DNA of 11,435 nt from an uncultured Collinsella sp. (GCA_900552875.1 USCS01000034.1:1-11435); one strand, 5' to 3'. Counted from the first letter of the stretch, positions 1 through 6,755 are shown. The notes: generated by a model from the sequence alone, not told the origin. Made by a program: numbers and translations.

Positions 1-29
1 CGCAGTGGGGGGCGACCCGGCCATTTGAA

Positions 30-821
30 CTATTTTGCAATATAGAGCTTGGGATGACTGCGACTGCTCTCGATCGCCGCCGTCATGATGCCCTCGTCGT
101 CTCCATCAACGATGATGCCATCGAGGTCATCGATTTGCGCGGACTGATAAAAACTGGTCTTGTTGAACTTTCCCTGGTCAACCATCATGTAACCCTGGTT
201 TGAGTTGGTCAGGTACATATGCTTGATCATGGCTGAGAAGTCGTGCTCGACGGTAAAACCGTGGTCGGGGTGGAATCCGTCGGCACTGACAAACGCCTTG
301 TCGGCATGTAGTTTGCTCATGCAGTCGAGCGTTAGTGCGCCCGCGAGATAGAGGTGGCCCTTGCGCACGGAGCCGCCCAGCAGCACTACCGAAGCATTGG
401 GGAGATTGAAGCTGGCGTAGTTCGCGATTGCAAGATCGCCGGTGATAATGGTGATCTCACGCTTGTCCATGAGGGCCTTAGCGAAGTAAAAGCCTGTGGT
501 GCCGATATCAATTACCAGAACATCGCCATCATCAACAAGAGTTGCTGCGGTTGCGGCGATGGCCTCCTTGGCCTCGACTTGGACATTGATGCGCTCCTCG
601 GGATACGAGATTGCGGTGGAGCGAGAAAGCGATACCGCTCCACCGCGTACGCGACGCAGCTTGCCTTCGGATTCCAGCGAGACGAGGTCGTGTCGTGCGG
701 TGACTTCCGAAACCGAAAAACGGCGAACGATGTCGGATACCGAGATATTTGGCTTTTCGGCCAGCCAGTTCATAATAAATCGCTGACGCTCGGCCGGTGA
801 AAGGTCTGAAGTAGATGCCAT
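30..821 (-). CDS. DeoR-family transcriptional regulator
   Basis: A 263-residue protein, the usual DeoR-family length. An N-terminal winged helix-turn-helix spans about residues 12-63; SVSEVTARHDL is the recognition helix and RRVRGGAV the wing. The C-terminal sugar-phosphate sensor domain (about 78-245) shows IDIGTTG at 105-110 and LLGGSVRKG at 147-155, the ligand-loop motifs of the family. The start at 821 is chosen because AAAAGGAG lies six bases upstream. The frame stays open to 968, but that extension has no ribosome site and is unlike the family. The gene is divergent from the transaldolase-PTS operon, so it is probably that operon's repressor, released by a phosphorylated sugar. Family assignment is firm; the target and effector are inferred. 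Confidence 0.93.
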   Translation of the reverse strand: MASTSDLSPAERQRFIMNWLAEKPNISVSDIVRRFSVSEVTARHDLVSLESEGKLRRVRGGAVSLSRSTAISYPEERINVQVEAKEAIAATAATLVDDGDVLVIDIGTTGFYFAKALMDKREITIITGDLAIANYASFNLPNASVVLLGGSVRKGHLYLAGALTLDCMSKLHADKAFVSADGFHPDHGFTVEHDFSAMIKHMYLTNSNQGYMMVDQGKFNKTSFYQSAQIDDLDGIIVDGDDEGIMTAAIESSRSHPKLYIAK

Positions 822-827
822 ATGCCA

Positions 828-835
828 CTCCTTTT
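828..835 (-). promoter_or_regulatory. Ribosome binding site that fixes the DeoR start
   Basis: The minus strand reads AAAAGGAG, then six bases, then ATG at 821. This strong site supports the 263-residue protein over the longer open frame. Its last base overlaps a TGAACG box (835-840), and CTTTTG (831-836) pairs with CAAAAG (846-851). Regulator translation or transcription may therefore be influenced from this spot; that part is inference. Confidence 0.75.
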
Positions 836-1019
836 GAACGAAAGGCAAAAGAGGAGCCTTTCGTAATCGAAATATAACGTATCGATATGAAAAGAACGAG
901 GCAAAATCGAATGAATCAAATGAACGGAATGGCATGTCCCAAATGCATGCGTAGCAGATAGTTTGCACTTAAATAGCGTGTAGAGGGTCTTGTTCTGAAG
1001 GCGCCGCCCAAAAGAAGTA

Positions 1020-1049
1020 CGTTCACACCCGATATTCGACCGTTCACGG
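1020..1049. promoter_or_regulatory. Candidate operator for the DeoR-family regulator
   Basis: CGTTCAC is repeated directly at 1020-1026 and 1041-1047, exactly 21 bases apart, about two helical turns. The second copy sits in a perfect palindrome, CCGT-TC-ACGG, at 1040-1049. It ends four bases before a TTGACA box, a position where a bound protein would affect the operon promoter. The same 12 bases, CCGTTCACGGAA, recur inverted within 4289-4302. Assignment to the DeoR protein rests on position and repetition only. Confidence 0.4.
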
Positions 1050-1053
1050 AAAG

Positions 1054-1082
1054 TTGACAATTGAGCTTTCGATGCTTTTGAA
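1054..1082 (+). promoter_or_regulatory. Possible promoter of the transaldolase-PTS operon
   Basis: A perfect -35 box, TTGACA, lies at 1054-1059. With 17-base spacing the -10 would be TTTGAA at 1077-1082, a poor match. A better -10-like TATAAA occurs at 1089-1094 but is too far from this -35. The -35 assignment is reasonable and the -10 is uncertain. A start here would leave an untranslated leader of roughly 80 bases. Confidence 0.35.
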
Positions 1083-1168
1083 ATGGTTTATAAAAGAAAA
1101 CCGAAAAGCTTTTGAAACAAAGAAGAAGGCTTTCGATAGCAATAGTGTTAGATGAGAAAGGACCGAAC

Positions 1169-1879
1169 ATGGCGATCAAGGTGTTTGCCGACGGCGCTAA
1201 CCTCGAGGGCATGCTTGACATGCATGACAATGGCAACGTTCAGGGCTTCACGACCAATCCTTCCCTTATGAAGGCCGGCGGCGTGACCGACTACCGCGCT
1301 TTTGCCAAGACGGTTCTTGAGCACATTACCGATGTGTCGGTCTCTTTTGAGGTTTTCGCTGATGACGAGGCTGGTATGGAGGCCGAGGCTCGCGAGATCG
1401 CAACCTGGGCAGACAACGTCTATGTTAAGATTCCGGCGCTCAACACCAAGGGCGAGTCCACTGCCGCGCTGGTCAAGCGCCTTTCTGCCGACGGCATCAA
1501 GGTGAATGTCACCACTATCTTCACGCCTGAGCAGGTCGACGAGTTCGTCGATGCCGTTTCTGCCGAGACCCCCTCTATTCTGTCCATCTTTGCCGGTCGC
1601 ATTGCCGATACCGGCGTCGATCCGCTGCCCCTCATGGCGGAGTCCGTAAAGAAGGCTGCCGTTAAGCCTGCTGCCGAGGTGCTCTGGGCGTCTACGCGCG
1701 AGGTCCTCAATATCTTCCAGGCGGAGTCCGTTGGATGCCAGATCATTACGGTCCCCAATGCCATTCTTGCCAAGCGCAAGAATTTCGGGAAAGATTTGCT
1801 TGAGTACTCGCTTGATACGGTCAAGGGCTTTGCCCGCGACGTTCAGGCGCTTGGTTTTCATATCTTGCCCGAGGAGTAG
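1169..1879 (+). CDS. Transaldolase-family enzyme (small, FSA/TalC-like fold)
   Basis: A 236-residue single-domain (beta/alpha)8 aldolase of the small transaldolase/fructose-6-phosphate aldolase family. Family hallmarks are D8 in VFADGAN, TTNPSL at 28-33, the Schiff-base lysine K87 in VYVKIP, NVTTIF at 113-118, and SIFAGRI at 139-145. F141 occupies the position that is Tyr in fructose-6-phosphate aldolase and Phe in transaldolases, which favours transaldolase chemistry: transfer of a dihydroxyacetone unit between sugar phosphates in the pentose phosphate pathway. The start at 1169 follows AGAAAGGA with suitable spacing; an upstream in-frame codon at 1112 lacks such a site. It is first in the operon, nine bases before EIIA, so it probably processes the phosphorylated PTS product. 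Exact donor and acceptor are unknown. Confidence 0.88.
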   Translation: MAIKVFADGANLEGMLDMHDNGNVQGFTTNPSLMKAGGVTDYRAFAKTVLEHITDVSVSFEVFADDEAGMEAEAREIATWADNVYVKIPALNTKGESTAALVKRLSADGIKVNVTTIFTPEQVDEFVDAVSAETPSILSIFAGRIADTGVDPLPLMAESVKKAAVKPAAEVLWASTREVLNIFQAESVGCQIITVPNAILAKRKNFGKDLLEYSLDTVKGFARDVQALGFHILPEE

Positions 1880-1888
1880 GGGACGAGC

Positions 1889-2335
1889 ATGCTGACCGAT
1901 CTTCTTAAGCCCGAGCTTGTTGCCTGCCACGTCGAGGCCTCCGATTGGGAGGAGGCGATCAGGGCATGCGGTAAGTTGCTCGTAGACGCTGGCAAATGCG
2001 ACCAGAGCTATGTTGACGCCATGATTTCATCGGTTCACAAATTCGGCCCCTATATGGTCTTGGAAGAGGGCATCGCCATGCCCCACGCTCAGGCAGATGG
2101 CAATGTGAGTGAAGCGGGGATCTGTATCGTCACGCTTGACCCTGCCGTTGCGTTTGGACACGAGGATTTCGATCCGGTTCACGTGCTCGTGGGTATTTGC
2201 GCACCCGACCCCAAGGCTCATCTTGGCTGCTTGGCGGAGCTTTCGCAGATGTTTGAGGACGAGGACTGTGTTGCCAAGCTCAGCGCATGCGATACGCCCG
2301 AGCAGGTTTTGGAGACCATGCGTTCATTCTTTTAG
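1889..2335 (+). CDS. PTS EIIA subunit, ascorbate/mannitol-fructose type
   Basis: A 148-residue cytoplasmic protein of the EIIA type 2 (mannitol/fructose/ascorbate) family. It accepts phosphate from HPr and passes it to EIIB. The phosphorylated histidine is H66 in the motif GIAMPHAQ. The preceding FGPYMVLEEG (about 52-61) is typical of the UlaC/SgaA branch. Length matches stand-alone EIIA proteins. It starts nine bases after the transaldolase stop, with a GGGGA-like site just upstream. EIIB and EIIC follow, so the locus carries a complete carbohydrate-specific set; general enzyme I and HPr must come from elsewhere. Substrate cannot be read from this subunit. Confidence 0.92.
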   Translation: MLTDLLKPELVACHVEASDWEEAIRACGKLLVDAGKCDQSYVDAMISSVHKFGPYMVLEEGIAMPHAQADGNVSEAGICIVTLDPAVAFGHEDFDPVHVLVGICAPDPKAHLGCLAELSQMFEDEDCVAKLSACDTPEQVLETMRSFF

Positions 2336-2347
2336 GCCTTAATGGCA

Positions 2348-2387
2348 CGGCGATGCGTCGCCGCTTTTGGATAGACGGAAAACCGTC
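2348..2387 (+). other. Tandem hairpins in the EIIA-EIIB gap
   Basis: CGGCGA-TGCG-TCGCCG (2348-2363), followed by CTTTT, is succeeded by GACGG-AAAA-CCGTC (2374-2387). Both are perfect small stems in the 75-base gap before EIIB. The first followed by a short T run resembles a weak terminator or attenuator. They could instead stabilise or punctuate the transcript so that subunits are made in different amounts. They are seen in sequence; function is inferred. Confidence 0.5.
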
Positions 2388-2410
2388 ACGTGTAGGAGAG
2401 GAAGGTTGCC

Positions 2411-2686
2411 ATGCATATCATCACCGTATGCGGAAACGGCATCGGGTCTAGCCTGATGCTCGCTGGCAAAGTCGAGGAGCTTTGCGAGGAGGAGGGCATC
2501 AAGGCCGACGTTGAGTCTATGGACCTGAACGGTGCTTCTTCCGCAAATCCGGATCTGTTCATCACCGTTAAGGAGCTCGCCCCCGAGCTCCACGGCAACG
2601 TTGTGATCGTTCGCAGCTATGTGAACAAGAAGAAGATCCGCGAAGACGCCCTCGAGGCAATCAAGGCGGCCGCCGCTAACGCCTAA
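2411..2686 (+). CDS. PTS EIIB subunit, ascorbate/galactitol type
   Basis: A 91-residue cytoplasmic protein of the lactate-dehydrogenase-like EIIB fold used by ascorbate (UlaB/SgaB) and galactitol systems. The active-site cysteine is C7 in TVCGNGIGSSLML, a near-canonical P-loop of this family; it receives phosphate from EIIA H66 and donates it to the sugar during transport. Length is typical. The start is preceded by a very purine-rich site, AGGAGAGGAAGG, about five bases upstream, suggesting strong translation. It lies between EIIA and EIIC in the same orientation. Confidence 0.93.
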   Translation: MHIITVCGNGIGSSLMLAGKVEELCEEEGIKADVESMDLNGASSANPDLFITVKELAPELHGNVVIVRSYVNKKKIREDALEAIKAAAANA

Positions 2687-2700
2687 AGCGGCACAAAAAA

Positions 2701-2733
2701 GGGCGGTTCCCTGTGGAAGAGGGAAACGCGCCC
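2701..2733 (+). other. Hairpin in the EIIB-EIIC gap
   Basis: TTCCCT (2707-2712) pairs with AGGGAA (2720-2725), and flanking GGGCG can pair with the CGCGCCC that follows, with one mismatch and one bulge. The stem occupies most of the 71-base gap and ends about 12 bases before the EIIC ribosome site. It has no T run, so it is more likely an RNA stability or processing element than a terminator. Confidence 0.4.
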
Positions 2734-2744
2734 ACGTTAGAGAG

Positions 2745-2752
2745 AAAGGAAG
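2745..2752 (+). promoter_or_regulatory. Ribosome binding site that fixes the EIIC start
   Basis: AAAGGAAG precedes the ATG at 2758 by five bases. An in-frame start codon upstream at 2713 would add 15 charged residues unlike UlaA-type proteins and lacks a comparable site, so 2758 is preferred. Confidence 0.6.
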
Positions 2753-2757
2753 CGCAG

Positions 2758-4149
2758 ATGCAAGCCATCCTTCCCATACTTGAGTTTATCCAATCGATTC
2801 TGACTAAGCCAGCGTGGATCATGGGTCTGTTTGCCTTTGTGGGCCTTGTTGCGCTCAAGCGCCCTGCCCACAAGGTGATGACGGGAACCCTGAAGCCCAT
2901 TCTTGGTTACATCATGCTGTCTGCCGGCGCTGCTGTTGTTCAGGAGAACCTTGCTCCGCTGGGCACCTTCATCGAGACCGGTTTCCACATCACCGGCGTC
3001 GTGCCCAACAACGAGGTCGTCGTTTCGATGGCTCAGAGCGTCCTCGGCGTTCAGACCATGATGATCCTGATTCTCGGCTACGTCGTGAACATTATCATTG
3101 CCCGTTTTACCAAGTTTAAGTACATCTTCCTGACGGGCCATCACAGCATGTTCATGGCTTGCCTGCTGTCTGCCGTTCTGCAGGCATCTGGCTTCCAGGA
3201 TGTCCAGCTTGTCATCGTGGGCGGCATGTTCCTGGGCCTCGTGAGCGCTATGCTTCCCGCCGTCGGCCAGCGTTTCACCGAGAAGGTTACCGATGGTGAC
3301 GAGATCGCCATGGGTCACTTCGGCTCGCTTGCCTACTATATCTCCGCTGCGGTCGGTACACTTTTTGCTAAGGACGCCGAGGAGAACAGCACCGAGAAGA
3401 TCGAGGTTCCCGAGAAGTTCTCCTTCCTGCGCGACACCACTATCTCCACGGCTCTTACCATGGCCTTCTTCTACCTGGTTACCGCTTTCGCCGCTTACAT
3501 CGCAGATCCGGCGGTCGTTACCAAGACCGCTGGCGGCGACAATGTGATTGTCTATGCCCTGACCTGCGCTCTGTCTTTCGCCGTTGGTGTCACCATCGTC
3601 TACAACGGCGTTCGTATGATCCTTGCCGACCTAGTCCCGGCTTTCCAGGGCATCTCCAACAAGCTGATCCCTGGCGCCATCCCCGCCGTCGACTGCGCCG
3701 TCTTCTTCCCCTATGCTCCCACCGCCGTCATCCTCGGCTTTGTCGCTTCCTTCATCGGTGGCGTGGTCGGTATGTTCATCGTGGGCGCTACCTTGGGCAT
3801 CTTCATCATCCCGGGCATGGTTCCCCACTTCTTCTGCGGTGCTACCGCCGGCATCTACGGCAATGCTACTGGCGGTCGCAAGGGCGCAGCTCTTGGCGCT
3901 TTCGTCAACGGCCTGCTCATCACCTTTGCCCCGGCCCTGCTCCTGCCCGTTCTTGACGTCTTTGGCTTCAAGAACACTACGTTTGGCGACTTCGATTTCT
4001 CCGTCATTGGTATTACGCTTGGCCGCGCTGCCGAGGCCTTCGGTACCACCGGTGTCTACGCGATTCTCGCTGTCCTTCTGGTCGTCGCCTTCGTCCCCAA
4101 CTTCATCCACACCAAGGGTGCTGTGATTAACCACGTTGAGGAAGAGTAA
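2758..4149 (+). CDS. PTS EIIC permease, UlaA/SgaT (ascorbate) family
   Basis: A 463-residue, highly hydrophobic membrane protein with roughly eleven transmembrane stretches, matching UlaA-family length (about 465). The N-terminus (first helix, a loop LKRPAHKVMTGTLKPILGY near 33-51, then a second helix) and LTGHH at 125-129 are characteristic; the conserved histidine after LTG lies near the substrate site in UlaA. It forms the channel through which sugar is translocated while phosphorylated by EIIB. A hydrophilic loop lies near 205-225. The family is named for L-ascorbate, but many members move other substrates, and no ascorbate-6-phosphate lactonase or 3-keto-gulonate decarboxylase is present here. 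It is the last gene of the operon. Confidence 0.93.
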   Translation: MQAILPILEFIQSILTKPAWIMGLFAFVGLVALKRPAHKVMTGTLKPILGYIMLSAGAAVVQENLAPLGTFIETGFHITGVVPNNEVVVSMAQSVLGVQTMMILILGYVVNIIIARFTKFKYIFLTGHHSMFMACLLSAVLQASGFQDVQLVIVGGMFLGLVSAMLPAVGQRFTEKVTDGDEIAMGHFGSLAYYISAAVGTLFAKDAEENSTEKIEVPEKFSFLRDTTISTALTMAFFYLVTAFAAYIADPAVVTKTAGGDNVIVYALTCALSFAVGVTIVYNGVRMILADLVPAFQGISNKLIPGAIPAVDCAVFFPYAPTAVILGFVASFIGGVVGMFIVGATLGIFIIPGMVPHFFCGATAGIYGNATGGRKGAALGAFVNGLLITFAPALLLPVLDVFGFKNTTFGDFDFSVIGITLGRAAEAFGTTGVYAILAVLLVVAFVPNFIHTKGAVINHVEEE

Positions 4150-4205
4150 TCCAGGCATACGTTAAGCCCTAATCGGGCGGAGCTCCGATAACCGGCTCCT
4201 ACACG

Positions 4206-4243
4206 AAAGCGGTGACGTCTCAAATGAGGCGTCACCGCTTTTT
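4206..4243 (+). terminator. Intrinsic terminator of the transaldolase-PTS operon
   Basis: AAAGCGGTGACGTCT (4206-4220), loop CAAATG, and AGGCGTCACCGCTTT (4227-4241) form a 15-bp stem with one G-U pair. The stem runs into TTTTT (4239-4243). It lies 57 bases after the EIIC stop and closes the operon. Confidence 0.88.
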
Positions 4244-4288
4244 GCTTTGGAGCGATTGTGAAAACGATCCGGTGAGGCGCTGCTTCTG

Positions 4289-4302
4289 TTCCGTGAACGG
4301 AA
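4289..4302. repeat. Perfect palindrome matching the putative operator
   Basis: Arms TTCCGT and ACGGAA flank a GA centre. The complement shares 12 consecutive bases, CCGTTCACGGAA, with 1040-1051 upstream of the operon. The copy lies beyond the terminator with no obvious gene start nearby. It may be a second regulator site, or a relic. Confidence 0.5.
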
Positions 4303-4316
4303 TCAAACGCAATGAT

Positions 4317-4335
4317 CGGCAAAAACGTTTTGCCG
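4317..4335. repeat. Perfect palindrome with eight-base arms
   Basis: CGGCAAAA and TTTTGCCG flank ACG. There is no long T run on either strand, so it is not a typical terminator. It may be a protein-binding site or part of a structured RNA end. Confidence 0.45.
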
Positions 4336-4477
4336 CTGGGGCGGCGATATAAAAATGGTAAAGCTGCAAAACCGTTCGCCGAGAAGATAAAAACCCGCAG
4401 CTTACGCCTTGATAAACGTAGGTAAAGTGCTTAGCAGTTCAACGTCCATATGCAAGCGAAAGTTTTGTTGCGGTATC

Positions 4478-4511
4478 TGCAAGTTTTCCCATTGGATGAG
4501 AAAAACTTGCA
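4478..4511. repeat. Inverted repeat downstream of tex
   Basis: TGCAAGTTTT (4478-4487) and AAAACTTGCA (4502-4511) form perfect ten-base arms around a 14-base loop. It begins 38 bases past the tex stop on the minus strand. The T run lies within the stem rather than after it, so termination is possible but not standard. Confidence 0.45.
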
Positions 4512-4548
4512 AGTTCGACGATGGGCAGCGGTGGTTCGTCCTTTGCTG

Positions 4549-6696
4549 TTACTTTCCCCGCACCATGGTGAGGGAGATTTTCTCGCGGTCGCGATCGACC
4601 CTCTCGACCCACACCTTGACCGTGTCACCGACGCGCACCACGTCGCTCGGGTGCTTGACGAAGCGGTTGGCCAGCTTGGAGATATGCACGAGGCCGTCCT
4701 GATGTACGCCCACGTCGACGAAGGCGCCAAAGTCCACAACGTTGCGCACCGTGCCCTTGAGCTCCATGCCGGGCTCCAGGTCGTCGATGGAAAGCGCCGA
4801 GCGGCTAAAGACCACCTCGGGCGCGTCGTCGCGCGGGTCGCGACCGGGCTTCTTGAGCTCGTTGACAATGTCGATGAGCGTGAGGGTGCCGCAGTCCAGG
4901 TCGCTTGCCAGCGCCGAGATGCTGCCCAGGCGGCGCTCGATGTCGGGCACGCCGCCGCGGCTGAGCTCGCTGGCGGCAACGCCGGCGCGCTCCAGGACGG
5001 CCGTGGCCACCTCGTAGCTCTCGGGGTGGACGCTTGTCGCGTCGAGCGGGTTCTTGCCACCGCTGATGCGCAAAAAGCCCGCGGCGTTGAGATATGCCTT
5101 GGGTCCCAGCTTGGGGACCTTCTTAAGCTGGCGGCGATCGGTAAAGGCGCCGTTTTCCTCGCGGTAGGCCACGATATTCTTGGCCACGCTCGGCGTAATG
5201 CCCGATACATAGCCCAGCAGGCTCGCGCTTGCGGTGTTGACGTCGACGCCCACGCGGTTGACGACGTCCTCCACCACGTGACCCAGGGTGCGTGAAAGCT
5301 CGGCCTGGTCAAGGTCGTGCTGGTACTGGCCAACGCCGATGGACTGGGGCGGAATCTTGACGAGCTCTGCCAGCGGGTCTTGCAGGCGGCGGCCCAGGCT
5401 CATGGCGCCGCGCACGGTGACGTCCAGGTCGGGGTATTCCTGGCTGGCGAGCTCGGAGGCGGAGTACACCGATGCGCCGGCCTCGTTGACGATGGTGTAT
5501 CGCAGTCCAGGCGCCTGCTCGGCGATGAATTCGGAGACGACTTCCTCGGTCTCGCGGCTGGCGGTGCCGTTGCCAATGACGATGGTGTTGACGCCGTCCT
5601 TCTTGACGAGGCGGGCGAGCTCGCACTTGGTGCCGGCGACGTCGTGGCGCGGCTTGGTGGGATAGACCACGCCGTGGTCGAGTAGCTTGCCGGTCTCGTC
5701 CATGACGGCGACCTTGCAGCCGGTGCGGTAGCCCGGGTCGAGTGCGAGCACGCGGGCGCCGCGGACGGGGCGGGCCGAGAGCAGGCCCTCGAGATTCTTG
5801 GCAAAGACGTTGATGGCCTCGGTCTGGGCGCGGACGGTGAGCTTGGCGCGGGCCTCGCGCTCCAGTGAGGGGGCCATGAGGCGTTTGTAGCCGTCAGCGA
5901 TGGCGGCGTCAAAGACGGGAGCGAAGACGCCTTGGCGACGGGGCCAGCGGCTGCCGAGGCGCGCCGTGGCGGCGGCGCCGTCGACGTTCACGCGTACACG
6001 GAGCTTGCCCTCGCGCTCACCGCGGTCGATAGCCAGCACGCGGTGGTTGGGTATACGGCGCAGCGGCTCGTCAAAGTTGTAGTAGGGCTCGTAGGGGGTC
6101 TTCTCCGCGGGATCGGTGGCTTCGACGACGATATCGGCAGTGTTTTGCGTAAAGGCGCGCAGGTCGGCGACGTTCTCCGGGTCCTCGGCTACCGTCTCGG
6201 CCACGATGTCCGCCGCGCCGGCGAGCGCCTTCTCGGGTGTGTCGAAGCCGGCCTCCTCGTTGACGTATTCCGCGGCGGCGTCGAGTGCGCTGCCCTTGGC
6301 CGACGCCTGCATGATGATCATGTTGGCAAGCGGCTCCAGGCCCGCCTCGCGGGCCTTCTGCGCGCGTGTCATGCGCTTTTTGCGGTAGGGCTTGTAGAGG
6401 TCCTCGACACGCTGGAGCTGCGTGGCCTCGTGGATCTGTGCCTCGAGCTCGGGCGTGAGCTTGCCTTGGGCGTCGATGAGCAGAATGACGTCCTCTTTGC
6501 GTTGCTCGAGATTGCGCAGGTAGGACAGGCGCTCGTCGAGTGCGCGCAGGGCGACGTCGTCCATGCCGCCCGTGGCTTCCTTGCGGTAGCGCGAGATAAA
6601 GGGAATGGCGTTGCCCTCGTCGATGAGCTTGACGGCCGCCTCGACGTTGGCGGCTTTAAGGTTGAGCTCGCGGGCGAGCTGGGCGATAAGATCCAT
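4549..6696 (-). CDS. tex: Tex-family RNA-binding transcription accessory protein
   Basis: A 715-residue protein colinear with Tex. An N-terminal helical region covers about residues 1-200 (IPFISRYRKEATGGMD at 31-46 is a family signature). A YqgF/RNase H-like domain starts near 315 with LALDPGYRTGCKVAV. Helix-hairpin-helix segments lie about 470-560 (VNTASASLLGYVSGI at 486-500). A C-terminal S1 domain covers about 642-712 (GTVRNVVDFGAFVDVGVHQDGLVHIS region). Tex binds nucleic acids and is linked to transcription and RNA metabolism; its exact role varies between species. The start at 6696 follows AAGGAG (6706-6701) with a short four-base spacer; the frame continues to 6798 through a repeat element, which is not coding. 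It appears monocistronic, separated from the upstream operon by a terminator. Confidence 0.96.
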   Translation of the reverse strand: MDLIAQLARELNLKAANVEAAVKLIDEGNAIPFISRYRKEATGGMDDVALRALDERLSYLRNLEQRKEDVILLIDAQGKLTPELEAQIHEATQLQRVEDLYKPYRKKRMTRAQKAREAGLEPLANMIIMQASAKGSALDAAAEYVNEEAGFDTPEKALAGAADIVAETVAEDPENVADLRAFTQNTADIVVEATDPAEKTPYEPYYNFDEPLRRIPNHRVLAIDRGEREGKLRVRVNVDGAAATARLGSRWPRRQGVFAPVFDAAIADGYKRLMAPSLEREARAKLTVRAQTEAINVFAKNLEGLLSARPVRGARVLALDPGYRTGCKVAVMDETGKLLDHGVVYPTKPRHDVAGTKCELARLVKKDGVNTIVIGNGTASRETEEVVSEFIAEQAPGLRYTIVNEAGASVYSASELASQEYPDLDVTVRGAMSLGRRLQDPLAELVKIPPQSIGVGQYQHDLDQAELSRTLGHVVEDVVNRVGVDVNTASASLLGYVSGITPSVAKNIVAYREENGAFTDRRQLKKVPKLGPKAYLNAAGFLRISGGKNPLDATSVHPESYEVATAVLERAGVAASELSRGGVPDIERRLGSISALASDLDCGTLTLIDIVNELKKPGRDPRDDAPEVVFSRSALSIDDLEPGMELKGTVRNVVDFGAFVDVGVHQDGLVHISKLANRFVKHPSDVVRVGDTVKVWVERVDRDREKISLTMVRGK

Positions 6697-6755
6697 GGAA
6701 CTCCTTGCGTTTAAGGTGCGTTTGCAGCACAGAGCTACCAAGGATACCACCCGCG

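Larger units (their letters stand above)
822..1168. promoter_or_regulatory. Divergent regulatory region between deoR-like gene and PTS operon
   Basis: These 347 bases contain no credible gene. They are AT-rich relative to the flanking genes and dense in repeats. TGAACG occurs at 835-840 and 921-926, and its complement CGTTCA at 1020-1025 and 1041-1046. TTTCGTAATCGAAA at 859-872 is an inverted repeat with five-base arms. GCTTTCGAT occurs at 1065-1073 and 1129-1137, and GCTTTTGAAA at 1074-1083 and 1108-1117. I saw no convincing minus-strand promoter pair for the regulator; TATATT at 876-871 is the best -10 candidate, without a good -35. Confidence 0.7.
4150..4548. other. Gene-free gap between convergent EIIC and tex
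   Basis: The 399 bases hold the operon terminator (4206-4243) and several palindromes: TTCCGT-GA-ACGGAA (4289-4302), CGGCAAAA-ACG-TTTTGCCG (4317-4335), AAGCTGC/GCAGCTT (4361-4367/4397-4403), and TGCAAGTTTT/AAAACTTGCA (4478-4487/4502-4511). No frame with a plausible ribosome site and family-like protein is present. I could not identify a clean terminator for tex in the minus direction. Confidence 0.6.

Noticed and set aside
1..29. Possible gene or terminator at the left edge, past the DeoR stop.
   Set aside because: The 29 bases are too short to show a coding frame or a hairpin with a T run.
822..968. N-terminal extension of the DeoR-family protein to 968.
   Set aside because: It has no ribosome site, is Phe/Tyr/Arg-rich and unlike the family, and the ATG at 821 has AAAAGGAG six bases upstream.
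4257..4270. Possible catabolite-repression (cre-like) site TGAAAACGATCC.
   Set aside because: It fits only half of the consensus and lies downstream of the operon terminator rather than at a promoter.
4431..5333. A 300-codon minus-strand frame overlapping the end of tex.
   Set aside because: It is an alternate-frame shadow of tex with a Ser/Arg/Ala/Thr-rich composition and no recognisable domain.
5932..6714. A 260-codon plus-strand frame antisense to tex.
   Set aside because: It has Leu/Gly/Val/Asp-rich shadow composition, no family resemblance and no ribosome site that I can support.
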